A stretch of 55,000 nucleotides of DNA from Chromera velia (lineage: Eukaryota > Sar > Chromeraceae): positions 1 to 55,000 of the forward strand of contig JAHBMJ010005847.1 in the NCBI GenBank assembly GCA_018398765.1. The letters run 5' to 3'. Each line of letters starts with the position of its first letter. Position 1 is the first letter of the stretch. This document shows, one piece after another, positions 1-10,719 of this stretch. The translations under genes and the position numbers were made by a program. The notes below the pieces were generated by a model, which searched no databases, had not been told where the DNA came from, and saw only the letters and a list, made by a program, of their open reading frames with translations.

Positions 1-395
1 AGAGACAAAGTCCACAGCCAAGATGCCCTTCAAAAATGGGGGTCATTTTTTTTGCTAGTGCAGCTGCCATACATTTGACTCTTCATTAGTTGGATTACCT
101 AATGCAGGCCGGCATGCACGATCATGATGTGTTGACCATGCATGCAACCTAGCTATATACATGCAGACAGATAGACTGCACCAGAACCTCTTAAAGGACT
201 GGCCTTGATCTGTTCTCGAAGGTGCGGGCTCACCGTTGCAATTCTGCGAAAGACTGAAGACAGACCCGCAGACGAAATCAGAGAGTCATCAGTCTGACAC
301 CGTCGCTTCACCGGTTTCAACGCAAAGAGTGTTGCCGGCAGTGAATCTGTACGCCTCCCTTCTCGCCCAGTCCACAAACCAATCTCTGGAAAAAA

Positions 396-1883
396 ATGGG
401 CGCGTGCAACAGCAGCAGCAATGCCCAGAACCCGACACACAAGCTTCACCGTGCCGTGGAGAGAAACAACCTCGCAGACGCTGAGGCTCTCTTGAAGGAG
501 GGGGCAGAAGTAGATGCAGTAGACGGCAAGGGGGACGTGTCCCGTCGGTACAATTACGTTCGCACTCCCTTGCAGAAAGCGCGTACAGTCGAAATGTTCA
601 AACTCCTGCTGGCTCACGGAGCCGATATCACAAGGAGAGATGCTGACGGCTCGACGATTCTGCACAACAAAATAGGGAACGACAAAATGCTGGAGATCCT
701 AGCAGAAGCAGAGGGCATTGAGAAGATTATCGGGAAGAAGAACAAACCCGACGGTGATACCATCTTTCATATTGAGATCTTTCAGACCCGTGACAGCCGC
801 AGAGAGTCCATCGCCGGGCTCATCAAACTGATCGACAAGGCATATGAAGTACAGGCCTCTGTGCTGACGTGTGAGAACGCCAAGGGCCGCACACCCCTGA
901 TGGCCGCCTGCCGAAACGGTTTCACGGACATTGTCAAAAAGCTCCTGTTCATGGGGGGTGACGTGAATGACGTGGACGCAGAGCAGTGGGATCCCCTGAT
1001 GTGCGCTGCCTACAAACCCCTGGACCTGTCGATCATCAAGATCCTCCTGGATGCAGGGGCAGACATCGAGAGGGAGGGGCCGCACGGGAGGACTGCCTAT
1101 CTCTGCGCTGCCTTTGGAGAAGAGGGGGACGGGGAGGGAAAGAAGGCCATGAAGATCCTCGAGCAGAGGGGGGCGAACACAAAAGTCAAAGACGCAGAGG
1201 GACAGGGTGCCGAGGATCTGATTCAATTCAATGAGCTGAGGTCAGTGCGAGGGGAAGGACATGAATGCAAAAGCCTAGTGAGATGTGCGGCCAGAAGCTG
1301 TACACTAGAGTGCTTCACGGTATGCCATGAGATGAATTCAGGGAGAGGAGAATGATTTGGGTCTTCTTGTGTCGTTGCATTACTTGAACAGATGTTGGCA
1401 AAGGGGCACTCTCCTCTCCTCCGCTTTCCTCCCCTCTGCTTTCCTCCCCTCTGCTTTCCTCTCCTCTGCTTTCCTCTCCTCTGCTTTCCTCTCCACAGCA
1501 TTTCTGTCTCAGTCCCCCTTCTTCTGTGTTGCTGAATGACCGGCATGAGGTATTCATATAATGCTTTTCTTCTGTCTCTCTTTCCCCTGTTGTCGGCAGC
1601 TTTATTCAATATACCTACAGACGTCCCATCTTTCGTTCTTCACTTTGATCCAACATGCTGAGAGAATGACCGCATGATTGACTGCCTCTAAGTCTGTCTC
1701 ACTCCGTTTCTTCCTCTTCAAATTTTCTGCAAGAATGTATGCAGAAAGTTCGCCGAGTTGAACTCCAAGCGCCGGTCCTCCTCCCGCGTGAACATCCACT
1801 CCGTCTCCAAGGCCGGTATTGGCGAAGAGGAGCTCCTGGGGGGGGCTCCACACAGGGCACGGTCGAGCAGGAGCAGTGGCTGA
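396..1883 (+). CDS. Ankyrin-repeat protein with acylation-type N terminus (2 exons)
   Basis: Exons 396-1240 and 1745-1883 (327 aa); the 504-bp intron starts GTCAGT, ends TGCAG, and the phase (two bases before the intron) closes exactly. Without splicing the frame runs into low-quality sequence to 1355. The start AAAAAATGGG begins MGACNSSS, which fits N-myristoylation (Gly2, Ser6) plus a palmitoylatable Cys4, so membrane anchoring is inferred. At least five ankyrin repeats are visible: two near residues 15-90 (ending in forms such as LLAHGADITRRDADGST) and three near 165-275 (RTPLMAACRNGFTDIV, LLDAGADIE). Between them lies a poorly conserved block. The C terminus, from the second exon, is Ser/Arg-rich and basic (SKRRSSSR). 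Ankyrin repeats bind proteins; no partner can be named. AATAAA-like sequence lies near 2241. Confidence 0.8.
1416..1492. repeat. 15-bp minisatellite in the ankyrin-gene intron
   Basis: Five tandem copies of a pyrimidine-rich unit (core CTCTGCTTTCCTC), with GCTTT recurring at 1423, 1438, 1453, 1468 and 1483. It sits in the middle of the intron and explains the repetitive shadow reading frames on both strands there. Confidence 0.85.
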
Positions 1884-3326
1884 GGGAGGCACCGGGGGTG
1901 GCGGTGGGGGGAAGGGAGGATTGGGAGGAGCTTCATGGTGAGGCACTGCGAGTGAAGAAACGGTACTGTTGCCAGAGAGGTGCGACTATGTATATCCATT
2001 GGAGGACATTTTGTGGTCATAAAACAGGAAGAGCCTTTGAAGGTGATGGATGGGGTCAGGACGAGCGAAGATTGTTGGAGAGGCTCCAAAGAAAGAACGA
2101 ACAAACCGATCGTGAATTTTGACTTATCAATATACGATCGAAGCAAGGAGCACTAGACTGACGGGGAATGAGGGAGCATCAAAAAACAAAGAAGGGCGAT
2201 GCGAAAGAGGGGCGATGCGAAAGAGCACAGAAAAACGAATGAATAAATTTCAGGATCAGACTTGAAGAAAGCCCTCCCTGTCCATCCACCAATCCTTCCT
2301 GAATTCTGCTTTTCACGGTGTTGGTCGAATCCGTACGTGTGCCCCCATGCACACTGGTGAGCTTGCAGACATGGAAGGAAGGGAGTCGAGGTGATTCGAT
2401 TCTTGTTTCATCCCTTCTTCCTGTCTTCCTTAATTCCTCTCGTCCCTGCTGTCTTCCTTCCATTCAAGATCCGCTTGCAAGCGGCGCTCTATTCCTTAAT
2501 TGTGGTCTGTCGCAGTCAATCAATCAAACACATCCACTTTTCTCATTGGTTTCTGTCTGTCTTGCCGACTTTTCAAAGCCTTGAATAATGCGTCAGGCAG
2601 ACAATAGGAAGCGCCAAAACTGGTCATGAGAAAGAGGGACTCCTGGATGAGCAGGCAGGCAAGTAGTCAGACAGGCACTCACGGGATTCGCAGCGAAGAG
2701 GACAGATAAGTCCATCGCCAAAATTGACGAATGGAATTCCTCTTCCCATACTTCTTCTCGATGTCTCTTCTTTTCTTGCCCCCTATGTATACAAGAAAAT
2801 GTGTATTAAATATTTTTTTGTCAGAATACAAACTGGAATGTTCGATCAAGCGTGCCTCGGCACACTTTGTTGATGTGTATTTTGTATTTCAGAGTCGTTA
2901 ACCCGCGAGTCATTGGCGACAGCGTATGATGAATGCAGGTCCTAGCCTAATAGTTTGCTAGATTTCTAGCTAAAATCCGATAAAATTCAGTGAAATCCTA
3001 AGTAAAATCCCATACAATCCTCCATATAAAATCTTATTACATAAAATCCTCTCTAAAATTCTATATAGTTCTAGTTACATCCTATAATTCCTATATTTTT
3101 ATTATATATATAAAAAAAATATTGTCTAAAATTATTGTGGGCGTGCCCTTTTACCTCAAGCCCCCTCACTTTAACCAACTATCCCCAACAATGATTAAGA
3201 ATGATGCTAGTTACTATAGCGTATACGTACTATATAATACTCAGTCCTAAAAGTAAATGGTACTAAACGTAAACTAGAATGCATGCTTTATAACCTTCAA
3301 GGCATACATAATTTTAGGTCCAAGAT
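1884..3326. other. Intergenic, no gene seen; AT-rich AAAATCC block
   Basis: No supported coding region. From about 2950 to 3075 the sequence carries at least six scattered AAATCC/AAAATCC motifs. The same motif makes up the ends of the long-TIR elements at 6.2, 9.6-9.8, 31.1 and 33.8 kb, so this is probably a decayed end of that family. Confidence 0.4.
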
Positions 3327-3725
3327 TTAATGTCCATCAATCAACTTGGTAAGCCTGCGGCTCTGTACTTGTGCAGCCCCTGCGCGGTTCAAGTTTACTG
3401 AGGGGGGAGGAATAAGAAGAAGATTGCCTCTTCGAGCTCCCCCCGTAGTACGGCTGGGTCTAGGGCTGGGTGGTCTTAGACGGAAAGAGGAAGGGGCGGA
3501 TGCGGCTGCTGCACCGCGGCTGTAAAAAGAAGTCGGAGCGACCGGCGCCTGAGGGGATCGAACACTAGCAGAGGCTGGGGCAGAGGGGGGGGGAACATGA
3601 ATCACGGCTCTTTTTGGAGAGCTTTCTTCTTCTACGCTGCGTCTCCCTCTTTTCTTCCCTCTTCTCTCTGAAGGCGGCGGGTCTCTGGGCCTTTCTTCCC
3701 CCGCGTCTTCTTCTTGTACGTGCAC
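3327..3725 (-). CDS. Possible hypothetical protein, Pro/Arg/Ser-rich ORF
   Basis: A 132-aa open frame of low complexity (runs of Pro, Arg, Ser, Ala; KKRGRRS basic cluster). No domain is recognised and no splice partner was found. The local base composition is far more GC-rich than the AT-rich flanks, which is the only argument for coding. It may equally be a chance frame in a GC-rich patch. Confidence 0.2.
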   Translation of the reverse strand: MHVQEEDAGEERPRDPPPSERRGKKRGRRSVEEESSPKRAVIHVPPPSAPASASVRSPQAPVAPTSFYSRGAAAASAPSSFRLRPPSPRPSRTTGGARRGNLLLIPPPSVNLNRAGAAQVQSRRLTKLIDGH

Positions 3726-6167
3726 CTTTTCTTCTACTCTGCCCCCCCCATTTGTCTCGACATCGTCTCCTATAACCTAGGACTTAGGTTATTGAAAAGT
3801 GTTAGTGACTGTTAGAATTCTGCCAAATTTTTGCCAACTGCCAGCAAACTCTGCCGGTAATTAAGGGTTACCGGTAATGAAGCTTGTCTACCGCCGAAAA
3901 AATCAGCAACCCTGGTGCTGGTGGTGGTGCAAAAACAGGTTTGCAAAAGAGGTGCAAAATAAGGTGCACCGTTTACTATATGACAGCTAGGTTTCTACGG
4001 TGGATTTCTAGTGTTTCTAGCGGCCAAAAGGCACCTCATTCAACGCTTAAAAGCTTTTTATGATGTATTGTAGCTACACAAACTTTTACTGTGCAAAACC
4101 ACATAAAATATCATTAGAAATGTCAGTGAAAAGACGAAAAGAAAAAAAAAATCTTGCATGCAATTAAAGACTATATGTCTCTGACTATATTATGACTTCG
4201 GTCTCTTTTTGGGTCTCTTTTTTTCATTTAAAACCTGTTCAATGCTTTGTATGTATGATATATAGCGTTTGAATATGTTTGGCACCGTTTGTGTGCTGCA
4301 TCGTAGTCCAGTTGTGTCTTAGCTTATACGATCCATAAATCCTTCAAACTGCACACGCATACCCCTTTGGAGCAAACTCCTGAAGAAAGCAACCACAAAT
4401 GATATGTTTTCATGAAAAAGAAAAAGAAAAAAGAATGAAACAAAGAAAGGTTTTTTTGGATTTCCTCTCTGAGCAAGGGTAAGCGAGGGCCTGATCTCAG
4501 AGGCTCAGAGCCCAGCCCCGGCATACTTTAGCTCTCTTCTTCACTCATCCCCCTCCCTAAAACGACAACGGAGGACAAAAACTAGACAAAAAAGAGGAAA
4601 GAGAGAAAAAAGAAGAGGAGAAAGAAGAAGAGAGAGCAGGCTCCTCACAGACTTTCTCTTACTCAAAGTCTGACTTGAAAATCAACCTCAGACTGGGTAC
4701 TATGACGTCTTTCTTCCCTAGAAACTCCTCGGGTTTGATGCGGGCTGGTTGGGGCGGAGGGGAGGCTTTGGCTTTTGATTTGAGTTTGGCTTTGAAGAAT
4801 GAGAGAAACATGGATAGAGTCGGACAGGTGCGATTCCTGACCCCAGACCCTCTTTTTCCGACTGACCCGGATTAATTCATGATGTTCACCCAGACTAACA
4901 TGTCTTCCTTAGAATCCTATACCCTCCTAAGCCATCTGCATCTACCTGCAAGGATCTACGCAGCTGGTACAAGTATTTTCTCCGTTTTCAGATCCAAAAG
5001 AAGGCTCTCTCTATTCTTGAACAGCCTCTCTTTTGTTTGCTGATATTTGTGTGAAGCCGTCTATCTGGACAGGGCCCCGGTTTGTGAAATTGAGAAGTGA
5101 TTAACTGCAGTGACCGGTATACAGTACCGGTATAAGTGACGACTCGCAAACGAAGGGATGAACGCCCCTACAAAAGCTGCACTTCCCTTTACAGATGGTC
5201 TTCAAACCTTCTGGAAGTACCAAACGCAACAAGAAGCCGTGGTATGATAGAACGTCAGATATAGATCTGTAGGTAAGCATGCAAACTTGACAAGCCATCA
5301 GCAGACGGAAGTGATGAATGGTTCCACTCTCTAACGCAAAGCAGCAAATTGAATGATCAAACTAATTGCATTCTTACTGACCAAGATAGATCGAGCCCGC
5401 CAATCGTAAAGAGCGCCCGGCACCAGGTTTCAAAAGTCTTTATCTGTAACCGAGAGGGACGTACCTTCATGTATGCGTGTTCCCATGTGCGTGCCGTTTC
5501 TGCTTCTTTTCTTCATATTAATATGAAAAAGAATCTCCGTACAGCACTGTATTGGCATTCATCCTTGATTGCTAAAGGTTGACGAAGCTGTTTTCCTCCC
5601 GGCAAACCGTTTAGCATTGTGCCATTGTTTTACAAACGGACTCAGTCTGCTTGCGCAGCTTCTTGACTCAAACCTGTTGTTCTGATCCTTTTACCTTCGT
5701 GTGCTCCTCGTTACTATGCGTGTACATACAGTCGTTTCTGTTATATAGGGCAGCCCATAAAACAGTTCTCATGCTGCAAAGAGAAGAATTTCTCACATGA
5801 TATTATAGCTAGACTTGATTTCATGCAGCGCATATGCGTTGTCGAACGTGCATTCATTCAAGCATGCAGTGAGCCTTGCAGCCGATTTTTATCTCAAAAA
5901 TCGGGTGATTGGATTTGTTCTGTGCACCGCGGCCCGGCAACACATGCACGTTTGGGGCCGCGAGGATCGAGCCGCAGGGGCGGGGCCATGAGGCCCGTGA
6001 CGCGTTGCATGGCCATGCCGCTGATACTTTTCATCCAATTCTATTCTATCAGGTGCAAAACAGGTGCATCAGGTGCATCTGGTGCAAAACAGGTGCATCT
6101 GGTGCAACTGTCTGGTTTGTACCTTTTCTGAGGTGCACCTTTTCCAAGCCCTAAGGATTCTGCCGGA
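3726..6167. other. Intergenic, no gene seen
   Basis: Only short open frames without domains or splice support. Two patches of GGTGCA-type short repeats (about 3930-3970 and 6050-6145) share the word GGTGCAAAA and a GAGGTGCAC end. A GC-rich patch lies at 5925-6015. Nothing else is supported. Confidence 0.4.
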
Positions 6168-6634
6168 CTATTTCTCCACTGGCAGGATTTTAGAATCTAA
6201 AAGCCTGGCTCTAGGCATTATAAAGACTAAAATCCTGGATCCTAGGATTTTAGAAATGAATGCCAGGATTTTATAGGATTTTACGGGATTTGAACATAAA
6301 TAAAAACAATGAAATAATTAAAAGTTAATCACAAATTCACAATCGATGCCGGTTATCCCTTTAGGTCAAACTGGCTTGAAACTGCACTTAAAATTCTACT
6401 TCATAGTCGATGTACAGCTCCAGAGCCGTGGCCCAGGGCTCCACTCCTTTTTTGAGGCTTGCCACCCCTTTCTTCTTTTTTACCGTCTGGATTTATCGGT
6501 TCCAGCTTTTTTTGTTCTTCCAATGAGCATAAAACGCGGATTCGTCTCCATCAGCTCCCTCCTAGTCAATACGGATGTACTTCTTTCCATCGCAATCACA
6601 TGTATACATCTTCACAACTTTTGCAGTGAAAGTC

Positions 6635-6995
6635 CTAGGTGAAAGTTAACCCCGGTAGATTAACATGTGTCAGCTGCACCTTCCCCCCCCTCTTCTCCTG
6701 AAAAGACTTCTCGAACTCCCCAGACAAATTCTCTTCCTTGAGATCCGTCTTCACTACATGCTCCTTTTGCTTCTCCAAGAACTGTATAACTGTGTCTCTC
6801 ACCGCTACACTCCGTGCTGCGGCGTCCAGAGACTTCCACTTCTGAATCTCTTTATCAATTCTCTGCATTCACACACACACACACACATACACATACATAC
6901 ACACACACATATATATATATATATATACACATACACACACACACACATACATACACATACACACACACATATACATACACATACATACACACACA

Positions 6996-7027
<32 letters not shown>

Positions 7028-7096
7028 TACACATACATACATACACATACACATACATATACACAGACACATCACATACACGTACACTCACACACA

Positions 7097-7134
<38 letters not shown>

Positions 7135-7211
7135 TTCTCTCTCTCTCTGTGTGTGTGTATGTGTGTCTGTGTCTGTCTCTGTCTCTGTCTTTCTCTCTCT
7201 CTCTTTCTCTC

Positions 7212-7270
<59 letters not shown>

Positions 7271-7784
7271 CTGTCTCTCTCTCTCTTATCCACCTGAAGA
7301 GCCGCTGAAATGGAGAGCTCAACCAAGTTAGGTGCGGACTCCATGTCTACAATATGATCGAACATAGTATAGTACAGTAATATAGTCTTACTGACTCAAT
7401 TATGTCCCAATCATCCCCAGCTCACTTATTAAATATATAATTTTATACAAATACTCATACACTCATTGACACCGTCGCTCACCGTCGCTCACCTTCATCC
7501 TCTCCTTCTTCTTTGTCTTCATCGCTCTGCCCGACATGAGCCTCCTCAGCGTTTTTCCCTCCTGTAAAAAAAAAATACAAGTCAGCGTTCATTCATACCA
7601 AATTAAGTTAGCTATCTTTAAATTGATTCAGAATAGAATCTGTCTACTTGTCTTTTGACGCTCTAACAGCCCCAGACTTATGAGATAGTTCTAAATGGGA
7701 CGCTCCCACTTCTTTTTGAAATTGTTTCAGTCCTTGTCACCAAAATGATCCGGAAGTGAAAGGTGAGAGTCGATCGTTGCAGCC
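6635..7784 (-). CDS. Spliced acidic/coiled-coil protein inside the long-TIR element
   Basis: Exons, read on the minus strand: 7784-7741 (less certain), 7561-7493, 7346-7294 and 6862-6635 with a stop at 6637-6635. Each junction keeps phase and has AG acceptors and GT donors (GTGACA, GTGAGC, GTGGAT). The 5' end and start codon are not identified. The exons give an acidic stretch (QSDEDKEEGEDE) then a charged helical region (RIDKEIQKWKSLDAAARS, FLEKQKEHVV) and the C terminus HVNLPGLTFT. The last intron is a giant microsatellite. No known domain is recognised; it may be an accessory gene of the transposon or a captured host gene. Its donors lack the C+3 bias of the host genes. Confidence 0.5.
6868..7290. 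repeat. Compound microsatellite (AC/AT then CT) within an intron
   Basis: About 420 bp of ACAC/ACATAC and then CTCT/TGTG repeats. It fills the last intron of the minus-strand gene (GTGGAT donor at 7293, AG acceptor next to 6862). All reading frames across it are artefacts. Confidence 0.9.
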
Positions 7785-7895
7785 CTGCATCCAGACTAAG
7801 AGATAGAAAAACGGAGAGAGACACTAAGAATTTTGAAGGAAACAAAAAATTTTAAAAGAAAAAAAAAAAGAAAGAAAAAAGAAAGAAAGAAAGAA

Positions 7896-9490
7896 AGAAT
7901 GAGCTTTTGGAGACCTTAGACTCCCTATTTGTCTTACTAAATGAAAGAGAAACGACTCTCAGGTGCGAGTCCTTCGGAGAACCACAGTGGAGATCTATGA
8001 TTCTTCTGAGCGGTATGGAAGTGAAGGTCATTCCTCCTTCTTTCTTTAATTCTGGCAAAGTGTCTGGAGTTACCCTTTTAGAGGAATGTGATCACCAAGT
8101 TCCTTGTCTCTAAGCACCATCATCTTATGCAGGTCGGAGTCCTTTCGGAAAACCTTCATGGGCGACAGTATCGCAACATGGAAAAAATTGGTGACAAGGA
8201 CTTTGTGTCAATTCAATGGTACCATAATGTTAATGATATTGTATCAAAGGCCTTCAATGAGCGCCGACCGATTTATAAAAATCTCTTCTGCATCTACTTT
8301 ACTCTGGACATAGATGGAGTGAATCGCTATGATAAATATGCGGAGCACAATATTTTTCTTGTTTGTGTGTTGAAGAGAGATGAGACTACCGTTAAAGCCG
8401 TGGATAAGCTCCTGACGATCTTCTTAGAAGACTTTGCGAAGATTTCTACCGACGGACTACCCGTTCCAGAAAACGAAAAATGTCTGATCTGGGGTTCACT
8501 TTAGGATCGCACACCTTTGGAGAGAGTGAGGTTTGGGCTCAGTATATTGACGGGAGATGACCCAGCTAAGAAAAAAGTATACGGATGCAAGCCATAGGGG
8601 GGGGCACGGAAGCAGTCTTCCAAGTGTCCTACCGCATTCCCCCACTCAAGCCAGCCATGACAAGAAAAAATCTGGCCCATTTTGTTTACGCCTTCTATCA
8701 GAGAACGTCTGTCTAAGGAGGAGGTTGAGGAACAGTTGGACAGTGCAGAGAGAGCCGAATTCTAAAAGCTGAGTGAAGAAGTCAAAAACACGCTCTTCAT
8801 CGGCGATCGCCGGTTTTCTCTCTATGGGAAGATTTTAAGCTCACATCTGATGTTGCTCTGGATCTTACACATGTATCTTTTCAAGGAGAAGCGAAATGTG
8901 AATTGACTTTCTATGTGGGTTATTGTACAGAGAATTATGGAGAAAAAAAAGTGGTTTACCATTTACTGACAGGAGCTGAACGCATGGCTACAGGACGGAA
9001 AAAACTGGCCAGAAGGAACGTACTCTGCTTAAAGGGTACGGTACATTCAAATGCAGGGAGATAAAGAGAGTGAAATCCGACTGGGAGCTGCCGAAGTCAA
9101 AACGATTTTGGAGCTCTTCCCGTTTTTTCTAGCTAAGGTTAGCATGCTGATGGATGGCTCTGATCTGCCAACTCTGTCGCTCATGTTTCATCGGGATATT
9201 TTATTTCTGGCTACTTCACCTACCGACATTGTTGAAGAAAATCTTGAGGAGCTGCAGGAATTATTGATTAACTCGTAGATTATGATAAATCCTGTCTGCT
9301 ATGGATGGGTAAAACCGAAGACACATGATTTTGTCTATTTCCTCCTGTATTTGAAAGATCACGGGAGTTTCCGAAGTGTGTGGACTTTTAGATTTGAAAG
9401 TTATCACAACGCTGTAAAAAGATTTTATTAAGCGAGCAACAAGAAGCCAGGCTTTGAAGTTTTTGTGTTGGAAGACCTTTTTTTTAATTG
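7896..9490 (+). pseudogene. Decayed transposase-like gene
   Basis: Broken coding pieces in changing frames: 7907-8113, 8088-8504, about 8520-8760, 9051-9278 and about 9280-9480, separated by stops and frameshifts. Three blocks resemble, from memory, an uncharacterised eukaryotic transposon-borne protein family: CIYFTLD...EHNIFLVCVLKRD...LLTIFLEDFAKI; a later GLSILTGDD block followed by YGCK; and near the end WTFRFESYHNAVKRF, which parallels the RFEAKH-type motif of such proteins. These assignments are tentative. Loss of frame shows that no intact protein is made. Confidence 0.45.
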
Positions 9491-9893
9491 AGCAGCATTA
9501 CATGGTTTCTCCTGGGACCCTTCTGTGCAGCCTTAAAGTATATCATTCATCTTTGAATTTAATTTTATTCATTTCTTTAAAATCTTGTAAAATCCCATAA
9601 AATCCCGTAAATCTTATGGTATAATCTCGTAAAATCCCGTATAATCCCGTAAAATCCTAGAAAAAGGCTAGGATTTTAGCTTTCTTCCAGGATTTTAGAT
9701 TCTAAAATCCTAGGTATAGGGATTATATTTTTAACGTTAAGAGTCTAGCAGAATCTTGGGCAAAATCCGTTAAAATCCTGGCCAAAATCCCATAAAATCC
9801 TGGCTACCTGCAGGGAAATAGTTCAAAAAAGTGTTTATTATAATTGTGATTATGATTTAATTGGTGTCCTAGGTAGAGCACTGTCGTCGTTCT

Positions 9894-10711
9894 TAGTGAC
9901 CATGTTTGATTTGATTTGATTTGATTTGATTTAAGGTAGGGCTTAAGCTCAAATCAAATATCTAGTCAGGGAGGACCTAGTGTTTAAAGACCCATCAAAT
10001 ACGATCAAATATTTGATCAATATGACTTTTAACCTCAAATATGAAGGTCCTATAAAACCTTTTGCAAGTACCGATCCGTCACGCATGCTGATTCAAATGA
10101 AAAAACCTAAATCTTGATGGTTTGCTCTCAAAAAAAAAACGTTTTGAGCTGCACTGAAATTGACGTTTCACCCCTTTTTACTTCATACAGAGGTAAACCG
10201 ATCAGCTGAACGTTTTCCTGAACAGCTGTGTTGACTTTTCTGGTGCTGTTCATGCTGTATGACTGGGACATTTTGGATATGAACCACGAGAGATTGCACC
10301 ATGCCCCTGACCCCAAGCGTCGAAAGGCTGCAACCACATTCCGTGTCGGTGTGGAGCAGTTCCAGAAAGGCAAGGGAAAAAGCAACGGGGGGGCTGCTGA
10401 CAGTGCTGGAGGGGGGGCTGCTCCTACAGGGCCCGGCGGGAGGACTAATTTGAAACCAAAGGAGGCGGCCGCAGACGCAAATGCTGAGAAGGCTGGGGAG
10501 AAACTTCCCCCTCCTGAGAAAGTCATCACTCCGGGTAAGGAAGGCTACCGACCTCTCTATATTCACCTCCAACACAAGGGGTTTGTTGTCGGCCCTGGCG
10601 CGGCACAGGAGGAACCCTAAGAGGTTAACCTCAAATCTTACCTCAAATATCAAATATTTGAGGTTGAAGCTCAAATCAAATCAAATATAATCAAATCAAA
10701 CATGGTCACTA
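9894..10711. mobile_element. Internally deleted hAT-family element
   Basis: Starts TAGTGACCATGTTTGATTTG and ends with its inverse CATGGTCACTA. Flanking octamers are GTCGTTCT (9886-9893) and GTCGTTTT (10712-10719), a 7/8 match and the 8-bp target duplication expected of hAT elements. Subterminal TTTGATTTGA tandem words lie at both ends. Relative to the copy at 31267-33704 it is in the opposite orientation and lacks about 1.05 kb: sequence matching that copy at about 33351 jumps directly to sequence matching 32305. Confidence 0.85.
10252..10620 (+). pseudogene. C-terminal fragment of hAT-family protein
   Basis: Open frame reading LYDWDILDMNHERL, then a Gly/Ala/Lys-rich linker, PPEKVITPG and the end QEEP. 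The same protein tail is encoded on the minus strand of the larger copy at about 32.3-31.9 kb, where it is frame-broken. The catalytic part is absent here, so this element cannot encode its own transposase. Confidence 0.6.
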
Positions 10712-10719
10712 GTCGTTTT

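Larger units (their letters stand above)
6168..9830. mobile_element. Long-TIR DNA transposon with two divergent genes (decayed)
   Basis: Both ends are inverted relative to each other: the left end reads ACTATTTCTCCACTGGCAGG then repeated AGGATTTTA words to about 6290; the right end, read on the opposite strand from about 9820, gives ACTATTTCCCTGCAGG, then CCAGGATTTTA and similar words back to about 9585. Between them are a plus-strand decayed transposase-like gene and a minus-strand spliced gene. I could not find a convincing target-site duplication, so the exact limits are approximate. Superfamily is not assigned. Confidence 0.55.

Noticed and set aside
699-1226. 175-codon minus-strand frame
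   Set aside because: Antisense of the ankyrin exon, which has clear repeat motifs on the plus strand.
6805-7365. Several open frames on both strands coding Thr/His, Cys/Val or Ser/Leu runs
   Set aside because: They are translations of the AC/CT microsatellite, which lies inside an intron.
9600-9800. AAAATCC words as possible telomere-like or centromere repeats
   Set aside because: They are irregular, occur in inverted pairs at element ends, and fit a transposon family better.
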